Below, one piece after another: positions 50,463 through 59,532 of a stretch of DNA of 64,000 nucleotides. Each line of letters begins with the position of its first letter. Positions within the stretch are counted from its first letter, which is position 1. The stretch is taken from contig NZ_JBHSMG010000001.1 of the NCBI RefSeq assembly GCF_042655435.1, forward strand, positions 992,001 to 1,056,000, in the 5' to 3' direction. The position numbers were made by a program, and so were the translations under genes. The notes under the pieces were generated by a model, which worked only from the letters and a program-made list of their open reading frames with translations, was not told where the DNA came from and searched no databases. This stretch comes from Lysinimonas soli. GTDB taxonomy: Bacteria > Actinomycetota > Actinomycetes > Actinomycetales > Microbacteriaceae.

Positions 50463-52169
50463 ATGAGCACGTGGGGCGATCGTCTCGGGGTCTTCGACCT
50501 CGAGACGACAGGAGTCGACGTCGACACGAGTCGGATCGTCTCCGCCTGCATCGCGGTCCTCGATGATGCCGGCGGAGTCGTGTCGCGCTGGAACTGGCTC
50601 GCCGATCCCGGCATCGACATCCCGGAGGGTGCGAGCGCCGTACACGGCATCACCACCGAGCGGGCGCAGCGCGAGGGGCGTTCTGCGACCCTGGTCGTGG
50701 CCGAGATCGTGCAGACGCTCCGGGTGCTGTTCGACTCCGGCATCCCGGTGACGGTCTACAACGCGCCCTACGATCTGAGCCTGCTCGACCGCGAATGCCG
50801 AAGGCATGGCCTCGATCCGCTCGACGTGCCGCTTCCCGTCATCGACCCTCTGGTGATCGACAAGGCGCTCGACCGCTATCGCAAGGGCAAGCGCACCCTC
50901 GAGATCACCGCGCGACTCTACGAGGTCCCGCTCGACGACGCCCACGATGCGGGAGCGGATGCGATCGCCGCCGGGCGCGTCGCGCTCGCCCTGCTGCACC
51001 GGTACCCCGACGACCTCGACATCGACCTCGCCGATCTGCATGGGCGTCAGGAGGTCTGGCACGCGGAGCAGGCGGCCAGCTTCCAGGAGTACCTGCGTGC
51101 CAAGCGCGGCGACGACAGCTACGTCGCCGACCCGTCCTGGCCGCTCAAGCCGGCCGGCGATCCCTCGAGCTTCGTGGACACGCAGCCGATCCCGCCCTTG
51201 CCTCCGCGGCCCAGCGGCAACGTCCCGGTGCTCGACTTCTCGGCCACCGGCGTGCTCGCGCTCGAGGTATCCCGCGGCGAAGAGACGAGCCGGGAGCCGT
51301 CAACGCGCTTCAGCCCCGACGTCTACCGCAACGCCCCGATGCCGTCGATCCACGAGCGCGTCGACGAGTCGTTCGTCGCCCCGCCGTCGATCGACGAGCC
51401 GTTCGTGAGCGGAGACGACGACGAGCCGGCGTGGATCGTCGAGCCGAGCGAGGTTCCGTCGGTGTCGGTGTCGGCGGCCGAGTCGCTGTCGGTCGTCGAA
51501 CTCGTCGGCACCTTCCCTCCGAACGAGCGCGATGAGCCCGACCGCGATGAGCCGGATGCCGTGGTCGACGAGGTCGATGCGGGCGTTTCCGAGGGCTTCG
51601 CCGGCGTGGGCTTCTCCGATGAGGAGTTCCCCGGCGAGGAGTTCGCCGACGAGGACTCCCTCGAGTCGAGCGAGACGGAACCGGTGTCGGCGAACGACGC
51701 CGAGGTCGAGTCCGGCACGGAGCCGACCTCGGCGGTCGAATCAGGCCCGCCGCCGACCGTGCTGCGCATCGCGGCCGCGATCGTGACCGACCCCCAGGGC
51801 CGCTGCCTGCTCGTTCGCAAGGCCGGCAGCTCGGTCTTCATGCAGGCCGGTGGCAAGCTCGAGCCGGGCGAGTCGGCGCTCGACGCGCTCAGCCGCGAGT
51901 TGCGGGAGGAGCTCGACCTCGAGCTCGACGAATCGACGGCCGAGTACCTCGGGGTGTTCCGTGCCGAGGCCGCTCACGAACCGAACACGGTCGTCTCGGC
52001 CGCGGTCTTCGCGCTCGAGACCGACGCGCCTCTCGAGCCGGCCGGCGAGATCGAGGAGCTGCTCTGGATCGATCGACTCGACGGCATCGGCGCCGAGCTC
52101 GCGCCGCTGACCCGCGACGAGCTGCTGCCGCTGTGGGCATCGCGCCGGGCGGGCGCCACCCTGTTCTGA
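50463..52169 (+). CDS. DEDDh exonuclease fused through an acidic linker to a Nudix hydrolase
   Basis: 568 aa. Residues 1-200 are a DnaQ-like 3'-5' exonuclease: GVFDLETTGVD (motif I), NAPYDLSLLDRE (II), and HDAGADAIAAG (IIIe) of the DEDDh class. Residues about 220-425 are an acidic, probably disordered, Glu/Asp/Ser-rich linker. Residues 430-568 hold a Nudix domain with AGGKLEPGESALDALSRELREEL, its last Gly being Asp here. Expected roles are trimming of 3' ends and hydrolysis of nucleotide by-products, both inferred. TACGGT is 6 nt before the ATG. Confidence 0.88.
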   Translation: MSTWGDRLGVFDLETTGVDVDTSRIVSACIAVLDDAGGVVSRWNWLADPGIDIPEGASAVHGITTERAQREGRSATLVVAEIVQTLRVLFDSGIPVTVYNAPYDLSLLDRECRRHGLDPLDVPLPVIDPLVIDKALDRYRKGKRTLEITARLYEVPLDDAHDAGADAIAAGRVALALLHRYPDDLDIDLADLHGRQEVWHAEQAASFQEYLRAKRGDDSYVADPSWPLKPAGDPSSFVDTQPIPPLPPRPSGNVPVLDFSATGVLALEVSRGEETSREPSTRFSPDVYRNAPMPSIHERVDESFVAPPSIDEPFVSGDDDEPAWIVEPSEVPSVSVSAAESLSVVELVGTFPPNERDEPDRDEPDAVVDEVDAGVSEGFAGVGFSDEEFPGEEFADEDSLESSETEPVSANDAEVESGTEPTSAVESGPPPTVLRIAAAIVTDPQGRCLLVRKAGSSVFMQAGGKLEPGESALDALSRELREELDLELDESTAEYLGVFRAEAAHEPNTVVSAAVFALETDAPLEPAGEIEELLWIDRLDGIGAELAPLTRDELLPLWASRRAGATLF

Positions 52170-52191
52170 CCCGACCGCGGTCGGGCACAGC

Positions 52192-53283
52192 TCAGTCGCG
52201 AACCGCGGCGATGATGGCGTCCGACACACGGGCGTGCTGCCGGATGCCCGCGGGCTGCCGCGGGACGCGATCCGTCAGGTAGGCCACGACCAGCTCCCGC
52301 CGGGGATCCGCCCATCCCATGCAGCAGTTGCTGCCGTTGTGCCCGAAGGTCGTCGGGCTCGAGGTGCGGCCCATCGGCCCGCTCCTCGCACCCAACCGCG
52401 GGCCTCCGAGTTGGAATCCCGCGGACCAGCGGATCGGCGCGCGCGCGAACAGGTCCGTCTGCCGGTCGCTCGACGGCACGAGTGCTTCGGCCAGGGTCTC
52501 GCGGCGCAGGATCCCGGGTCCCTCGCCGGCGCGATCGCGCAGCAACGCCTGGTAGAACCGGGCGAGATCCCGGCTCGTCGACGAGATCCCGGCGGCGGGG
52601 ATGACGGCCGCGCGGGTCGCCCGCCGATTCAAGACCGACTGGGTGATCCCGCCACCGGGGCCGTCGACGTGCAGGCGCACATGGCGGGGCCAGGCCTCTT
52701 CCGGAAGTCCCAGGAAGGTGTCGCGCAGCTCGAGCGGGTCGAGCACCTCGCGCTGAAGCACCGCCTCGACGGCGTCGCCGGTGACCCGGCTCACGAGCTC
52801 GCCCAGCACGAAGCCGTAGATCAGGAACTGGTACGCCGGCCCGCGCGCCGGGTCGAACTGCGGGGCCGAGCGTTCGATCCGCCCGATGCTCTGCCGCCAG
52901 TTCGACATCGCGAGGGCGTCGCCCAGAGCGGAACCGGCCGTCGGCATCCCGGTGCGATGCTGCAGCACCTGGCGCACCGTGATGCGGTCCTTGCCGTTCT
53001 CGGCGAACTCGGGCCAGTAGCGCGCGACGGGATCGTCCCAGCCGATCAGGCCGCGCTCGATCAGGCGCAGCACCAGCACGGCGATGAACGGCTTGCTCGC
53101 CGAGAACAACCAGAACAGCGCGTCGTGATCGCAGCCGAAGGCGACGTCGAGGGCGAGCCGGCCACGATGGAGGACGGTCAGCTGCCCCCGAGTGCTCCAT
53201 GCCTCGGCGAGGTCGACCGCGTGTCGAAGCGCGTCGGAGTCCATCCCGGCCGCGGCCGGATCGGGCAGGCCGGCATCGGACAC
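52192..53283 (-). CDS. serine hydrolase, beta-lactamase/class C family
   Basis: 363 aa. Ser-x-x-Lys nucleophile in FSASKPFIA (about residue 63), a YxF/N-like site in YQFLIYGFVLGEL, and the third motif HNG in FGHNGSNCCMG. No signal peptide is visible, suggesting an intracellular esterase or amidase. TAGCGT is 7 nt before the GTG (leaderless). Cysteine pair CC near the C-terminus. Confidence 0.88.
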   Translation of the reverse strand: MSDAGLPDPAAAGMDSDALRHAVDLAEAWSTRGQLTVLHRGRLALDVAFGCDHDALFWLFSASKPFIAVLVLRLIERGLIGWDDPVARYWPEFAENGKDRITVRQVLQHRTGMPTAGSALGDALAMSNWRQSIGRIERSAPQFDPARGPAYQFLIYGFVLGELVSRVTGDAVEAVLQREVLDPLELRDTFLGLPEEAWPRHVRLHVDGPGGGITQSVLNRRATRAAVIPAAGISSTSRDLARFYQALLRDRAGEGPGILRRETLAEALVPSSDRQTDLFARAPIRWSAGFQLGGPRLGARSGPMGRTSSPTTFGHNGSNCCMGWADPRRELVVAYLTDRVPRQPAGIRQHARVSDAIIAAVRD

Positions 53284-53349
53284 GGCGTCGACGCTAGCAG
53301 GAGCAGGTGAACGGCAGCCCGCGAGCGGCCGCGAGCTGTCCGGGCAGCG

Positions 53350-53381
53350 AAAAGGGCGACCGGCCGAAGCCGATCGCCCTT
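53350..53381 (-). terminator. rho-independent terminator of rpmE2
   Basis: Stem AAGGGCGA/TCGCCCTT (53352-53359/53374-53381) with a GC-rich loop; on the minus strand it ends in a T-run (CCCTTTT), 13 nt past the rpmE2 stop. Confidence 0.75.
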
Positions 53382-53393
53382 GTCGAAGCTCTG

Positions 53394-53642
53394 CTACTTG
53401 CCGAAGCCCTTGTAGCGCGAGTTGAACTTCTCGACGCGGCCGGCGCTGTCGAGGATGCGCTGCTTGCCCGTGTAGAACGGGTGCGAGGCCGACGAGATCT
53501 CGACGTCGATCACGGGATAGCTCGCGCCGTCCAACTCGATCGTCTTGTCGCTCGTCGCCGTCGACCGGGTGAGGAAGGTCTCACCGCTGGCCAGATCGCG
53601 GAACACGATCGGCGCGTATGCGGGATGGATCTCGGACTTCAT
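53394..53642 (-). CDS. rpmE2: 50S ribosomal protein L31 type B
   Basis: 82 aa. L31 fold with IHPAYAPIVFRDLASGETFLTRST, the DVEISSASHPFYTGK signature and a VEKFNSRYKGFGK C-terminus. It lacks the CxxC pairs of zinc-binding L31, so it is the type that replaces it in zinc limitation. No Zur operator is apparent. SD GAGG lies 6 nt before the ATG. Confidence 0.96.
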   Translation of the reverse strand: MKSEIHPAYAPIVFRDLASGETFLTRSTATSDKTIELDGASYPVIDVEISSASHPFYTGKQRILDSAGRVEKFNSRYKGFGK

Positions 53643-53711
53643 GGTGAACCTCGGTGAATGTCGATGGAAGCGTGTGAGGCCGGAGGGCCAACGAGCAACT
53701 ATATCAGGCCG

Positions 53712-54497
53712 TCAGCGCGCGCGGGCCGAGTATCGCCCGTTCTCGCTCGTGGCGACCACGAGTTCGAGCCCGAAGACCTCGCTGAGCTTCTCGCCCGTGA
53801 TGACCTCGGCGATCGGCCCCTCCGAATGGATACTGCCGTCGCTGAGCAGAAGGGCGTGCGTGAATCCCGGCGCGATCTCCTCCACGTGGTGGGTGACCAT
53901 CACCATGGCCGGCGACGTCGCCGAGCTCGCATAGGCGCCGAGCAGCTGGAGCAGCTCCTCGCGGGCGCCCAGGTCGAGGCTCGCGGCCGGCTCGTCGAGC
54001 AGCAGCAGCTCCGGGTCGGTCATGACCGAGCGGGCGATCTGCACGCGCTTCTGCTCACCGTCGCTCAGGGTTCCGAACAACCGGCCTTCGAGTTCGGTGA
54101 GCCTCCACTCGTCGAGCACGCGCCGCGCGCGGCGGACGTCGATGTCGTCGTACTGCTCGTTCCAGCGACCGGTGACCGAGTACGCGGCGGTCATCACGGC
54201 ATCCAGCACCGTCTCGTTGGCGGGGATGCGGCGGCCGAGTGCCGTCGACGCGAAGCCGATCCGCGGGCGCAGCTCGAACACGTCGACCTTGCCTAGTCGC
54301 TCCCCGAGCACGATCGCCGTTCCCGAGCTGGGGTGGATCGACGCCGAAGCGAGCTGCAACAGGGTCGTCTTGCCCGCGCCGTTGGGACCGAGGACCACCC
54401 AGCGCTCGTCCGGCTGGACGCTCCAGGTGATCGAGTCGAGAATGCGAGTGCCGCCCCGCACGACGGAGAGGTCAGAGAATTCGAGCACGCCGGACAT
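53712..54497 (-). CDS. ABC transporter ATP-binding protein
   Basis: 261 aa. Walker A LGPNGAGKTT (about 36), signature LSDGEQKRV (about 144), Walker B LLLLDEPAASLD and THHVEEI (H-loop). No membrane-domain gene is adjacent, so it is probably a stand-alone ABC ATPase, with the partner unknown. TAGGCT lies 9 nt before the ATG. Confidence 0.9.
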   Translation of the reverse strand: MSGVLEFSDLSVVRGGTRILDSITWSVQPDERWVVLGPNGAGKTTLLQLASASIHPSSGTAIVLGERLGKVDVFELRPRIGFASTALGRRIPANETVLDAVMTAAYSVTGRWNEQYDDIDVRRARRVLDEWRLTELEGRLFGTLSDGEQKRVQIARSVMTDPELLLLDEPAASLDLGAREELLQLLGAYASSATSPAMVMVTHHVEEIAPGFTHALLLSDGSIHSEGPIAEVITGEKLSEVFGLELVVATSENGRYSARAR

Positions 54498-54509
54498 GAT
54501 GGGACCAGC

Positions 54510-55694
54510 CTACGCGAGCAGTTCCTCATAGATCGCGCGTGTGCGCGCGGCGATGCTGTGCCAGCTGAACTCGGAGCGGGCGCGCCGTCGTCCGGCCTCC
54601 CCCATCAGCCGTGCGGTGCTCGGGTCGGCGACGACCTCGGTCAGTGCGGCCGCGAGGTCGGCGATGAACCGCTCGGGGTCGACCGGCGTCCCCGTCCCGT
54701 CGTCGAGCTGCTCGATCGGGACGAGCCTTCCGGTGAGGTGGTCGGCGACGACCTCGGGGATCCCTCCCGTCGCGGTCCCGACCACGGGAGCCCCGCACGC
54801 CATCGCCTCGAGGTTGACGATGCCGAGCGGCTCGTACACCGAAGGGCAGACGAAGGTCGTCGCATTCGAGAGCACGGCCGACAGCTCGTGCTGGCTGAGC
54901 AGACGGTCGATCCACACGACCCCGGTGCGCTCGGCCTGCAGCTCCTCGACGCCGGCCTGCACCTCGGCCAGGATCTCCGGGGTGTCGGGCGCCCCGGCGC
55001 ACAGCACCAGTTGCACCTCGGGGGGCAGCCGCTTGGCCGCGGCGAGCAGGTAGGGCAGCCCCTTCTGGCGCGTGATGCGCCCGACGAAGACCACGCTGGG
55101 ACGGTCGGGGTCGATGCCGAGGGCGCGGACGACATCCGGCTCGTCGATGCGCTGCCAGCGGTCCAGGTCGATGCCGTTGTGCACGACCCGGACGCGAGCC
55201 GGGTCGATCGCGGGATAGCAGCGCAGGATGTCGGCGGCCATGCCGGCGCTGACGGCGATGACCGCATCCGCCGCTTCGAACGCCGTCTTCTCGATCCACG
55301 ACGAGACCCGGTATCCGCCGCCGAGCTGCTCGGCCTTCCACGGACGCAGCGGCTCGAGGCTGTGCGCCGTCACGATGTGCGGGATGCCGTGCAGCAGCTT
55401 CGCGAGATGTCCGGCGCCGTTGGCGTACCAGGTGTGCGAGTGCACGAGGTCGGCCCCGGCGACGTCCTCGGCCATCTGGAGGTCGACGCCGAGCGTCGCC
55501 AGTGCCGGATTGGCGGTCGTCAACTGCGCCGGGACCAGGTAGGAGTGCACCTCGGGCTCGTCTCGCGGCAGCCCGAAGGCCCGCACCACGACATCGACCT
55601 CGGGCCGAAGCGCGTGCACCAGTTCGGCCACATGGACTCCCGCGCCGCCGTAGACCTCGGGCGGATACTCTCGGCTCAGAATGTCGACTCGCAT
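54510..55694 (-). CDS. glgA: glycogen synthase, actinobacterial GT-B type
   Basis: 394 aa. GT-B features: SREYPPEVYGGAGVHVAELV (ADP-glucose site, KxGG-like), GRITRQKGLPYLLAAAK and CPSVYEPLGIVNLEAMACGAPVVG. Elongates alpha-glucan from ADP-glucose; the family also includes GlgM (maltose-1-phosphate synthase), which cannot be excluded. TAACGT lies 6 nt before the ATG. Divergent from glgC, which makes its substrate. Confidence 0.93.
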   Translation of the reverse strand: MRVDILSREYPPEVYGGAGVHVAELVHALRPEVDVVVRAFGLPRDEPEVHSYLVPAQLTTANPALATLGVDLQMAEDVAGADLVHSHTWYANGAGHLAKLLHGIPHIVTAHSLEPLRPWKAEQLGGGYRVSSWIEKTAFEAADAVIAVSAGMAADILRCYPAIDPARVRVVHNGIDLDRWQRIDEPDVVRALGIDPDRPSVVFVGRITRQKGLPYLLAAAKRLPPEVQLVLCAGAPDTPEILAEVQAGVEELQAERTGVVWIDRLLSQHELSAVLSNATTFVCPSVYEPLGIVNLEAMACGAPVVGTATGGIPEVVADHLTGRLVPIEQLDDGTGTPVDPERFIADLAAALTEVVADPSTARLMGEAGRRRARSEFSWHSIAARTRAIYEELLA

Positions 55695-55757
55695 TCTGCG
55701 ACGTTAGCCCAGCGCGGCTGCTGGTACAGCCCCCGTCGGCTCGCCTACTGTTGCCGT
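55695..55757. promoter_or_regulatory. divergent promoters between glgA and glgC
   Basis: TAACGT (minus, 55706-55701) is 6 nt from the glgA ATG, and TACTGT (plus, 55746-55751) is 6 nt from the glgC ATG. Neither has a convincing -35. Both mRNAs are predicted leaderless and could share a regulator. Confidence 0.5.
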
Positions 55758-56996
55758 ATGGCATCGAAGAAGATCTTCGGAATCGTCCTCGCGGGCGGCG
55801 AGGGCAAGCGTTTGATGCCGTTGACCGCGGACCGGGCCAAGCCCGCTGTCCCGTTCGGAGGCGTGTACCGCCTCATCGACTTCGCCCTCTCGAACCTCGT
55901 GAACTCGGGTCTGCGGCAGATCGTCGTGCTCACGCAGTACAAGTCCCACTCGCTCGATCGGCACGTCTCGACGACCTGGCGTCTGTCGGGGATGCTCGGA
56001 TCGTACGTCGCGTCGGTGCCCGCCCAGCAGCGGCTCGGCAAGCGCTGGTTCAGCGGCTCGGCCGATGCGATCCTGCAGAGCCTGAACCTGTTGCGCGACG
56101 AGAAGCCCGACATCGTCGTGGTGGTCGGAGCCGACCACGTGTACCGCATGGACTTCAACGACATGATCGAGGCCCACATCGCCTCGGGCCTCGGGGTCAC
56201 CGTCGCCGCGATCCGGCAGCCCATCGCGCTCGCCGACCAGTTCGGGGTCATCGAACTCGACGCCAAGAACCCGCAGAAGATCGGGGCCTTCCGCGAGAAG
56301 CCGAAGGATGCCGTCGGGCTCGGCGACTCCCCCGGCGAGATCCTCGCGTCGATGGGCAACTACGTCTTCGACGCCGACGTGCTCATCGACGCGGTGCAAC
56401 GGGATGGCGCGCGGGCCGACTCGAACCACGACATGGGCGGCGACATCGTTCCCGATTTCGTGGCCCGCGGTCAGGCCGGCGTCTACGACCTCAACCGCAA
56501 CGACGTTCCCGGTGCCACCGAGCGCGATCGCTTCTACTGGCGCGACGTCGGCACGATCGACTCGTTCTTCGACGCCCACCAGGACCTGATCGCGGCCCTG
56601 CCCGTGTTCAACCTCTACAACCGGGAATGGCCGATCTTCAGTCAGCAGCTCAACTCCCCGCCGGCGAAGTTCGTGCGCGACGGCCGGAACGCGGTCGGCA
56701 CCGCGATCGACTCGATCGTCTCGCTGGGCTGCGTCATCTCGGGCGGTCACCTCGAGCGCAGTGTTCTCGGCCCCTGGAACACGATCGATTCGGGCGCCCG
56801 GGTGGTCGATTCCGTCGTGTTCGAGCGGGTTCACGTCGGCGAGAACGCCATCGTGCAGCGCGCTATCCTCGACAAGGATGTGGTGGTCTCGCCCGGAGCG
56901 ACCGTCGGCGTCGACCACGACGCGGACCGTGCCCGCGGTTTCACCGTGACCGACTCCGGCATCACGGTGGTCGGCAAGGGCGAGATCGTCAGCTAG
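55758..56996 (+). CDS. glgC: glucose-1-phosphate adenylyltransferase
   Basis: 412 aa. GlgC fold: FGIVLAGGEGKRLMPLTADRAKPAVPFGG (pyrophosphorylase, nucleotide/catalytic loop), YRLIDFALSNLVNSGLRQIVVLTQYKSHSLDRH, GSADAIL, and the C-terminal beta-helix with repeats (VVDSVVFERVHVGENAIVQRAIL). Makes ADP-glucose. ATG 55758. Confidence 0.97.
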   Translation: MASKKIFGIVLAGGEGKRLMPLTADRAKPAVPFGGVYRLIDFALSNLVNSGLRQIVVLTQYKSHSLDRHVSTTWRLSGMLGSYVASVPAQQRLGKRWFSGSADAILQSLNLLRDEKPDIVVVVGADHVYRMDFNDMIEAHIASGLGVTVAAIRQPIALADQFGVIELDAKNPQKIGAFREKPKDAVGLGDSPGEILASMGNYVFDADVLIDAVQRDGARADSNHDMGGDIVPDFVARGQAGVYDLNRNDVPGATERDRFYWRDVGTIDSFFDAHQDLIAALPVFNLYNREWPIFSQQLNSPPAKFVRDGRNAVGTAIDSIVSLGCVISGGHLERSVLGPWNTIDSGARVVDSVVFERVHVGENAIVQRAILDKDVVVSPGATVGVDHDADRARGFTVTDSGITVVGKGEIVS

Positions 56997-57030
56997 TCCT
57001 CTGCACCCGACGGAAGGTCCGCACCGAACC

Positions 57031-57672
57031 ATGGCCGCCTTCCTGGTCGTCCTCGACGTCGATTCGACCCTCATCGAGGACGAGGTGATCGAGCTTCTCG
57101 CCGACGAGGCCGGATCACGCGATCGCGTCGCCGAGATCACCTTGCGCGCCATGAACGGCGAGCTCGACTTCGCCGAGAGCCTGCGCGAGCGGGTCGCCGC
57201 GCTGGCGGGGCTTCCGGCTTCGGTGTTCGACACCGTCCGTGCGCAGGTGACGGTGACCCGGGGCGTGCCCGAGCTCGTCGCGGGCGTGCACGCCGCGGGC
57301 GGGCGGGTCGCCGTCGTATCGGGCGGATTCCACGAGGTCATCGACCCGATCGCCGCCGAACTCGGACTCGACGAGTGGCGGGCCAACCGCCTCGAGGTCG
57401 TCGGCGGAGTGCTGACCGGGCGCGTCATCCCCCCGATCATCGATGCGGCGGCGAAGGCATCGGCATTGCGCGAGTGGGCGGCGGATGCCGGACTCCCCCT
57501 CTCGCAGACCCTCGCCGTCGGCGACGGGGCCAACGACCTGCCGATGATGGCGGTCTGCGGACTCGCCGTCGGGTTCGACGCCAAGGCCCCCGTGCGGGAC
57601 CTTGCCCACGTCCTGCTCGACGAGCGCGACCTGTCGATGCTGCTGCCCCTGATGGGCCTCCGCCGTGTCTAG
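57031..57672 (+). CDS. serB: phosphoserine phosphatase (HAD)
   Basis: 213 aa. HAD motif I VVLDVDSTLIEDEVIELLA, motif II SGG, motif III with AAAKASAL, and motif IV VGDGANDLPMM. Dephosphorylates phosphoserine in serine synthesis. SD GGAAGG upstream. It lacks the N-terminal ACT regulatory domain of longer SerB proteins. Confidence 0.92.
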   Translation: MAAFLVVLDVDSTLIEDEVIELLADEAGSRDRVAEITLRAMNGELDFAESLRERVAALAGLPASVFDTVRAQVTVTRGVPELVAGVHAAGGRVAVVSGGFHEVIDPIAAELGLDEWRANRLEVVGGVLTGRVIPPIIDAAAKASALREWAADAGLPLSQTLAVGDGANDLPMMAVCGLAVGFDAKAPVRDLAHVLLDERDLSMLLPLMGLRRV

Positions 57673-57723
57673 GGACCTCGTCGTGGCCGGATCTCGACGC
57701 GCACCGCAGGCGGCGGAGCGGCC

Positions 57724-58209
57724 ATGAGCGGGGTCGAGGTGCGGCCGGCGACCGTCGCGGATGCCGCGGGGATCGCGCGCGTGCACGTCCAGTCCTGGCG
57801 CGAGACCTACACGCACCTCGTCGAGCCGGGTGAGCTGGACGCCCTCGACATCGAGGCCCGCGAACGTCGGTGGGCAGGATTGATCGCGGGCGACGAGGTG
57901 CAGGTCTGGGTGGCTGCTCTCGATAGCGCGGTCGTCGGCTGGGCCTCGACGGGACGGGGCCGGGGTGGGGACGCGCCCCGGCCGCTCGAGTTGGAGGGGA
58001 TCTACCTTCTCGCGGCTCAGCATGGGTCATCGGCCGGTCAGGAGCTGCTCGATGCGGCGATCGGCGATGTTCCTGCCTTCCTCTGGGTCGCAGACCATAA
58101 CCCGCGGGCGACCGCGTTCTACCGGCGCAACCGCTTCGAGTTCGATGGGGCACGGCAGACGCATCCGCTCGTCCGGACGCCGATCGTGGTCCGCCGGATG
58201 GTTCGCTGA
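57724..58209 (+). CDS. GNAT family N-acetyltransferase
   Basis: 161 aa. ARVHVQSWRETYTHLVEPGELD is typical of PhiNO/GNAT N-termini, then ELEGIYLLAAQHGSSAGQELL (acetyl-CoA loop) and HNPRATAFYRRNRFEFDG. Substrate unknown; small molecule or protein. SD GGAGCGG upstream. Confidence 0.88.
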   Translation: MSGVEVRPATVADAAGIARVHVQSWRETYTHLVEPGELDALDIEARERRWAGLIAGDEVQVWVAALDSAVVGWASTGRGRGGDAPRPLELEGIYLLAAQHGSSAGQELLDAAIGDVPAFLWVADHNPRATAFYRRNRFEFDGARQTHPLVRTPIVVRRMVR

Positions 58210-58239
58210 GCTCGTGCCGACCGACGGCGGAGCGCGGGG

Positions 58240-58950
58240 TTAGTGGCCCATGCCGAGGCCGCCGTCGACCGGGATGACCGCGCCCGAGATGTAGCCGGCG
58301 TCGTCGCCCGCGAGCCAGACGATGACCTTCGCGACCTCGCTCGGGGCGGCGAAGCGCCCGGCCGGGATCGACTTCTTGTACTCGAGCTGCTGCGCCTCCG
58401 GCAATTCGGCCGTCATGTCGGTCTCGATGAAGCCGGGCGCCACGACATTCGCGGTGATCCCGCGGCCGCCCAGCTCGCGCGTGATCGATCGGGCCATGCC
58501 GACGAGGCCCGCCTTCGAGGAGGAGTAGTTCACCTGCCCGGCGCCGCCGAGCAGACCGACGACGCTCGAGACCAGGATGATGCGGCCGAAACGGGCCTTC
58601 AGCATCCCTTTCGAGGCGCGTTTGACGACGCGGAAGGCCCCGCCGAGGTTGGTGTCGACGACCGCATCGAAGTCGTCATCCGACATGCGCATCAGCAGCA
58701 TGTCGCGGGTGATCCCGGCGTTCGCCACGACGACCTCGACCGCACCGAGCTTCTGCTCCACCTCGGAGAAGGCGGCGTCGAGCGCGGCGCTGTCGGTCAC
58801 ATCCGCGCGGACCGTGAGGCTGCCGGCCGGCCCCTCGCCGGATCGCGCGGTCACCGCGACCCGGTGCCCCGCCGTCACGAATTCCTCCGCGATCGCGTAG
58901 CCGATGCCACGGTTTCCGCCGGTGATCAGAACGGTGCGGGGGGTGCTCAT
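58240..58950 (-). CDS. fabG: 3-oxoacyl-ACP reductase FabG
   Basis: 236 aa. TGGNRGIGYAIAEEF (cofactor), VVANAGITRD (NAG), catalytic SSVVG Ser, and YSSSKAGLVGMARS (Y-x3-K) are all intact, with PVDGGLGMGH at the end. NADPH-dependent reduction of ketoacyl-ACP in fatty-acid synthesis. TAGGCT lies 8 nt before the ATG. Confidence 0.93.
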   Translation of the reverse strand: MSTPRTVLITGGNRGIGYAIAEEFVTAGHRVAVTARSGEGPAGSLTVRADVTDSAALDAAFSEVEQKLGAVEVVVANAGITRDMLLMRMSDDDFDAVVDTNLGGAFRVVKRASKGMLKARFGRIILVSSVVGLLGGAGQVNYSSSKAGLVGMARSITRELGGRGITANVVAPGFIETDMTAELPEAQQLEYKKSIPAGRFAAPSEVAKVIVWLAGDDAGYISGAVIPVDGGLGMGH

Positions 58951-59011
58951 GGTCGACCAGCCTACCGATGACGGCAACTCTCGGCCGCGCGGACGTAAGG
59001 TGGAAGCTGCC

Positions 59012-59302
59012 ATGCGCGCCAAGCCCGTTTCGATCACCGAGCTGCCCCCGTCTCCCGACGTCGAGCGGCACTCGCGCATGATCAAGTACGCCATCGCGCA
59101 AGCCATCCGGGTCGTCTGCATCGTGGCGTGCCTGTTCGTTCCCGGATGGTGGATGCTGCTTCCCGCCGCCGGCGCGGTGTTCCTTCCCTACTTCGCGGTC
59201 GTGATCGCCAACAACGTGCAGCATCCGCGCATGAGCGTCCGTCGTCCCGGTGCGATCGTGCCCGTGACGGTGGCCGAACACGGCCCGGGGCATTCGGCAT
59301 GA
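59012..59302 (+). CDS. DUF3099 family membrane protein
   Basis: 96 aa. SITELPPSPDVERHSRMIKYAIAQAIR is the DUF3099 N-terminus, followed by two helices (about 31-72; VVCIVACLFVPGWWMLLPAAG). Role unknown. SD GGTGGAAG upstream. Its stop overlaps the next gene (ATGA). Confidence 0.87.
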   Translation: MRAKPVSITELPPSPDVERHSRMIKYAIAQAIRVVCIVACLFVPGWWMLLPAAGAVFLPYFAVVIANNVQHPRMSVRRPGAIVPVTVAEHGPGHSA

Positions 59303-59532
59303 TCGGCTTCGGTGAGGCGCCTGTGCGCTGCTCCGCGGCGGGCTGCACCGACTCTGCGGTGTGGCGGATCAACTGGCGCAACCCCCGCATCCACGCACCG
59401 GAGCGGGTGAAGGTCTGGCTGGCCTGCCAGGCGCACCGCGATCATCTCACCGGGTACCTCGGATCGCGCGGCTTCCCCGTGCTCGTCACGGCAGCGGATG
59501 TCGTGGCCGAGAGCGTGCCGGATCCGGCGTGA
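59299..59532 (+). CDS. small Cys/Trp-rich protein, unknown function
   Basis: 77 aa. CSAAGC and ACQAH supply possible metal ligands; INWRNPRIHAPERVKVWLA is a conserved-looking core. Similar small proteins occur beside SURF1 in other Micrococcales, sometimes misnamed acetone carboxylase. Coupled on both sides by ATGA and GTGA overlaps. Confidence 0.75.
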   Translation: MIGFGEAPVRCSAAGCTDSAVWRINWRNPRIHAPERVKVWLACQAHRDHLTGYLGSRGFPVLVTAADVVAESVPDPA

